From NCBI GenBank assembly GCA_023251135.1, contig JAHEZJ010000006.1, positions 1 through 64,000 of the forward strand: a DNA stretch of 64,000 bases, given 5' to 3'. The notes beneath the pieces were generated by a model. That model was not told the origin of the DNA, made no database searches, and saw nothing but the letters and a program-made list of their open reading frames with translations. Of this stretch, positions 62,791 to 64,000 are shown piece after piece (position 1 is the stretch's first letter; every line of letters begins with the position of its first letter). This DNA is from Flavobacterium sp. Lineage in GTDB: Bacteria > Bacteroidota > Bacteroidia > Flavobacteriales > Flavobacteriaceae. The translations under genes and the position numbers were made by a program.

Positions 62791-63708
62791 GTGAAAACAA
62801 CAAAATATTATATAGCGGCCATTACCTGTTTTGTAATCTGGGGATTTTTTAGTTTGGCGTTAAAGCCAATTCACGACTATGCTTCTTTGGATATTTTATT
62901 CTACCGTGTTTTTAGCTGTAGCATTCTGATGTTGCTGATTGCCTTTACTTTTAAAAGAAAAAGTATCAAAGAAACAATCAATACTTTCAAATCATTACCG
63001 GCTTTGGAGAGACGCAGATCACTTTTGCTGAATATTGGAGGAAGTGTTTTTTTAATGGCAAACTGGTTTACATTCATTTACGTAATGAACCATGTTAGCG
63101 TAAAAGCGACCTCGTTGGCCTATTTGGTTTGCCCGATTTTAACCACCTTATTGGCGTATTTTATTCTGAATGAAAAATTGAGTAAAACACAATGGATGGC
63201 TGTAGGTTTGAGTGTTTCGGGCTGTTTGCTTTTATCGTATGCCAATATTATGGACATGGTTTTTAGTATCATCATCGGTTCTACTTATGCTTCTTATTTA
63301 GTAAGTCAGCGTATCAACAAAGGATTTGATAAATTCATTGTTCTTACCTTTCATATTACTTTGGCAGCCTTGTTTTTATTGCCATTTTACCCTGCTTACA
63401 GCGGGCCGGTTCCAACAGAATTTAAGTTTTATTTCTGTATCGAAACCATTGCCATTTTGTTTACCATATTTCCATTGTTCTTAAATTTATATGCACTTTC
63501 CGGAATCAACTCATCAACCGTGGGAATGCTTTTAAACATCAACCCTATGATTGCATTTTTGTTGGCTATTTTCGTGTATCACGAGCCAATCGGATCTGTG
63601 CAAATTGTAGCGTATAGTATTGTTTTTCTTGCTGTATTGGTTTTTAATTCACATCATCTTTTTGCGATCAGGCAAAAAATAGGGCAATATCCAAAGGTTC
63701 TGAAATAA
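62791..63708 (+). CDS. rarD: EamA/RarD-type membrane transporter
   Basis: This 305-residue membrane protein has ten predicted helices, as in the DMT superfamily. It opens YYIAAITCFVIWGFFSLALKP and carries a RarD-like first half (FYRVFSCSILMLLIAF, WFTFIYVMNHVSVKATSLAYLV) and a second EamA half (GINSSTVGMLLNINPMIAFLLA). The start is GTG at 62791. RarD proteins are putative exporters with no settled substrate; the neighbouring MocR regulator suggests an amino-acid or PLP-linked compound. It ends in a hairpin 66 bases downstream. Confidence 0.9.
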   Translation: MKTTKYYIAAITCFVIWGFFSLALKPIHDYASLDILFYRVFSCSILMLLIAFTFKRKSIKETINTFKSLPALERRRSLLLNIGGSVFLMANWFTFIYVMNHVSVKATSLAYLVCPILTTLLAYFILNEKLSKTQWMAVGLSVSGCLLLSYANIMDMVFSIIIGSTYASYLVSQRINKGFDKFIVLTFHITLAALFLLPFYPAYSGPVPTEFKFYFCIETIAILFTIFPLFLNLYALSGINSSTVGMLLNINPMIAFLLAIFVYHEPIGSVQIVAYSIVFLAVLVFNSHHLFAIRQKIGQYPKVLK

Positions 63709-63773
63709 CAACAGCTACTTTATGTTTTTTATTGGTTTAAAATCTGAAGTATGCGAATCTTTATAGGATGTGT

Positions 63774-63811
63774 AAACAGGAATGAATATTTTTCATTCCT
63801 GTTTTTTTATA
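63774..63811 (+). terminator. Terminator of the EamA gene
   Basis: AAACAGGAATGAA/TTCATTCCTGTTT (13 bp) is followed by T's. A worn copy (AAACAGGAATGAGT ... TCATTTCTGCTTTTTT) lies at 63897-63930. Confidence 0.9.
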
Positions 63812-63896
63812 CATAATATTTCGGTTGATTCGGGACAGACAATTTTTCATTTTTTGGGAGCTCAGTTAAAATTACCACAATCTTAACAACATATGT

Positions 63897-63930
63897 AAAC
63901 AGGAATGAGTATTTTCATTTCTGCTTTTTT
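63897..63930 (+). repeat. Decayed copy of the EamA-gene terminator
   Basis: The left arm AAACAGGAATGA and the T-tract are kept, while the right arm has base changes (TCATTTCTGC), so the stem is weakened. It repeats the hairpin at 63774 after 123 bases. Confidence 0.7.
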
Positions 63931-63937
63931 ATGCAAA

Positions 63938-64000
63938 ATGCCGTATGAAAAAGAGATGACACATTTTGCATGGATTGTTGAAGTCGAAACCGATAAAAAG
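63938..64000 (+). CDS. Start of a gene running off the window
   Basis: ATG at 63938 opens a frame that stays open to the end (MPYEKEMTHFAWIVEVETDKK). An inner ATG at the seventh codon could be used instead. It lies just after the decayed terminator. The visible part is too short to name. Confidence 0.4.
   Translation, partial: MPYEKEMTHFAWIVEVETDKK

Overview
The window reads as chromosomal DNA of a Flavobacterium-like member of the Bacteroidetes. The reasons are low GC, type IX secretion (T9SS) C-terminal sorting domains of both A and B type, an N-acyl-ornithine type transcarbamylase in the arginine cluster, a bacillithiol-associated YtxJ protein, and -7 boxes of the TAnnTTTG type placed just ahead of genes. 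I recognise no rRNA, tRNA, CRISPR array, transposase or phage gene. Most of the window is ordinary core chromosome with two accessory patches.

Layout. 1-3.9 kb, minus strand: a truncated exonuclease/GIY-YIG protein, the PLP protein YggS, 3-hydroxybutyryl-CoA dehydrogenase and a Gfo/Idh/MocA oxidoreductase. 4.0-8.7 kb, minus strand: a LytTR response regulator with its GHKL-type kinase, a prolyl oligopeptidase and three tiny one-helix membrane peptides. Two of the peptides are paralogues separated by sixteen GATT repeats, and a candidate LytTR operator lies ahead of them. 8.8-17 kb: housekeeping singletons (pcm, an HTH-Fic protein, smpB, two outer-membrane proteins, VF530, a GNAT, an aldose-epimerase-like protein and an M1 peptidase).

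17.1-28.5 kb: one long plus-strand arginine/proline cluster (GNAT, argG, argC, argD, proA, proB, argF', argB, argE, argH) behind a structured leader of about 320 nt. Most internal spacers are low-complexity, self-complementary word repeats. The set is laid out for the N-acylated route: GNAT, ArgB, ArgC and ArgD make an N-acylornithine, ArgF' carbamoylates it, ArgE removes the acyl group, and ArgG and ArgH finish arginine. ProB and ProA share the glutamate-semialdehyde chemistry. Ser89 of ArgF' sits where published work places the acetyl-versus-succinyl specificity residue.

28.8-34.3 kb: two overlapping membrane-protein genes, ytxJ and clpB. 34.4-43.3 kb is accessory: a small T9SS type A protein, two tandem paralogues with conserved ends and a variable leucine-rich-like centre, a DUF808 membrane protein, and a three-gene set of secreted Ig-like proteins of which only the last has a T9SS type B sorting domain. 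That set is bracketed by diverged direct repeats of about 150 bp. A lipoprotein and a 38-residue basic peptide follow.

43.4-56.8 kb: the two agmatine-to-putrescine enzymes (aguB and aguA) lie either side of an OmpA protein and a lipoprotein beta-propeller; then come fumarylacetoacetase, glyA, miaE, guaC, a GNAT, a pentapeptide-repeat protein and aspA. 57-61 kb: an OmpR-type regulator/kinase pair, a UspA-like protein and a bestrophin channel in one direction. 61.3-63.7 kb: a MocR-type regulator divergent from a RarD/EamA transporter. A possible new gene starts at 63938 and runs off the end.
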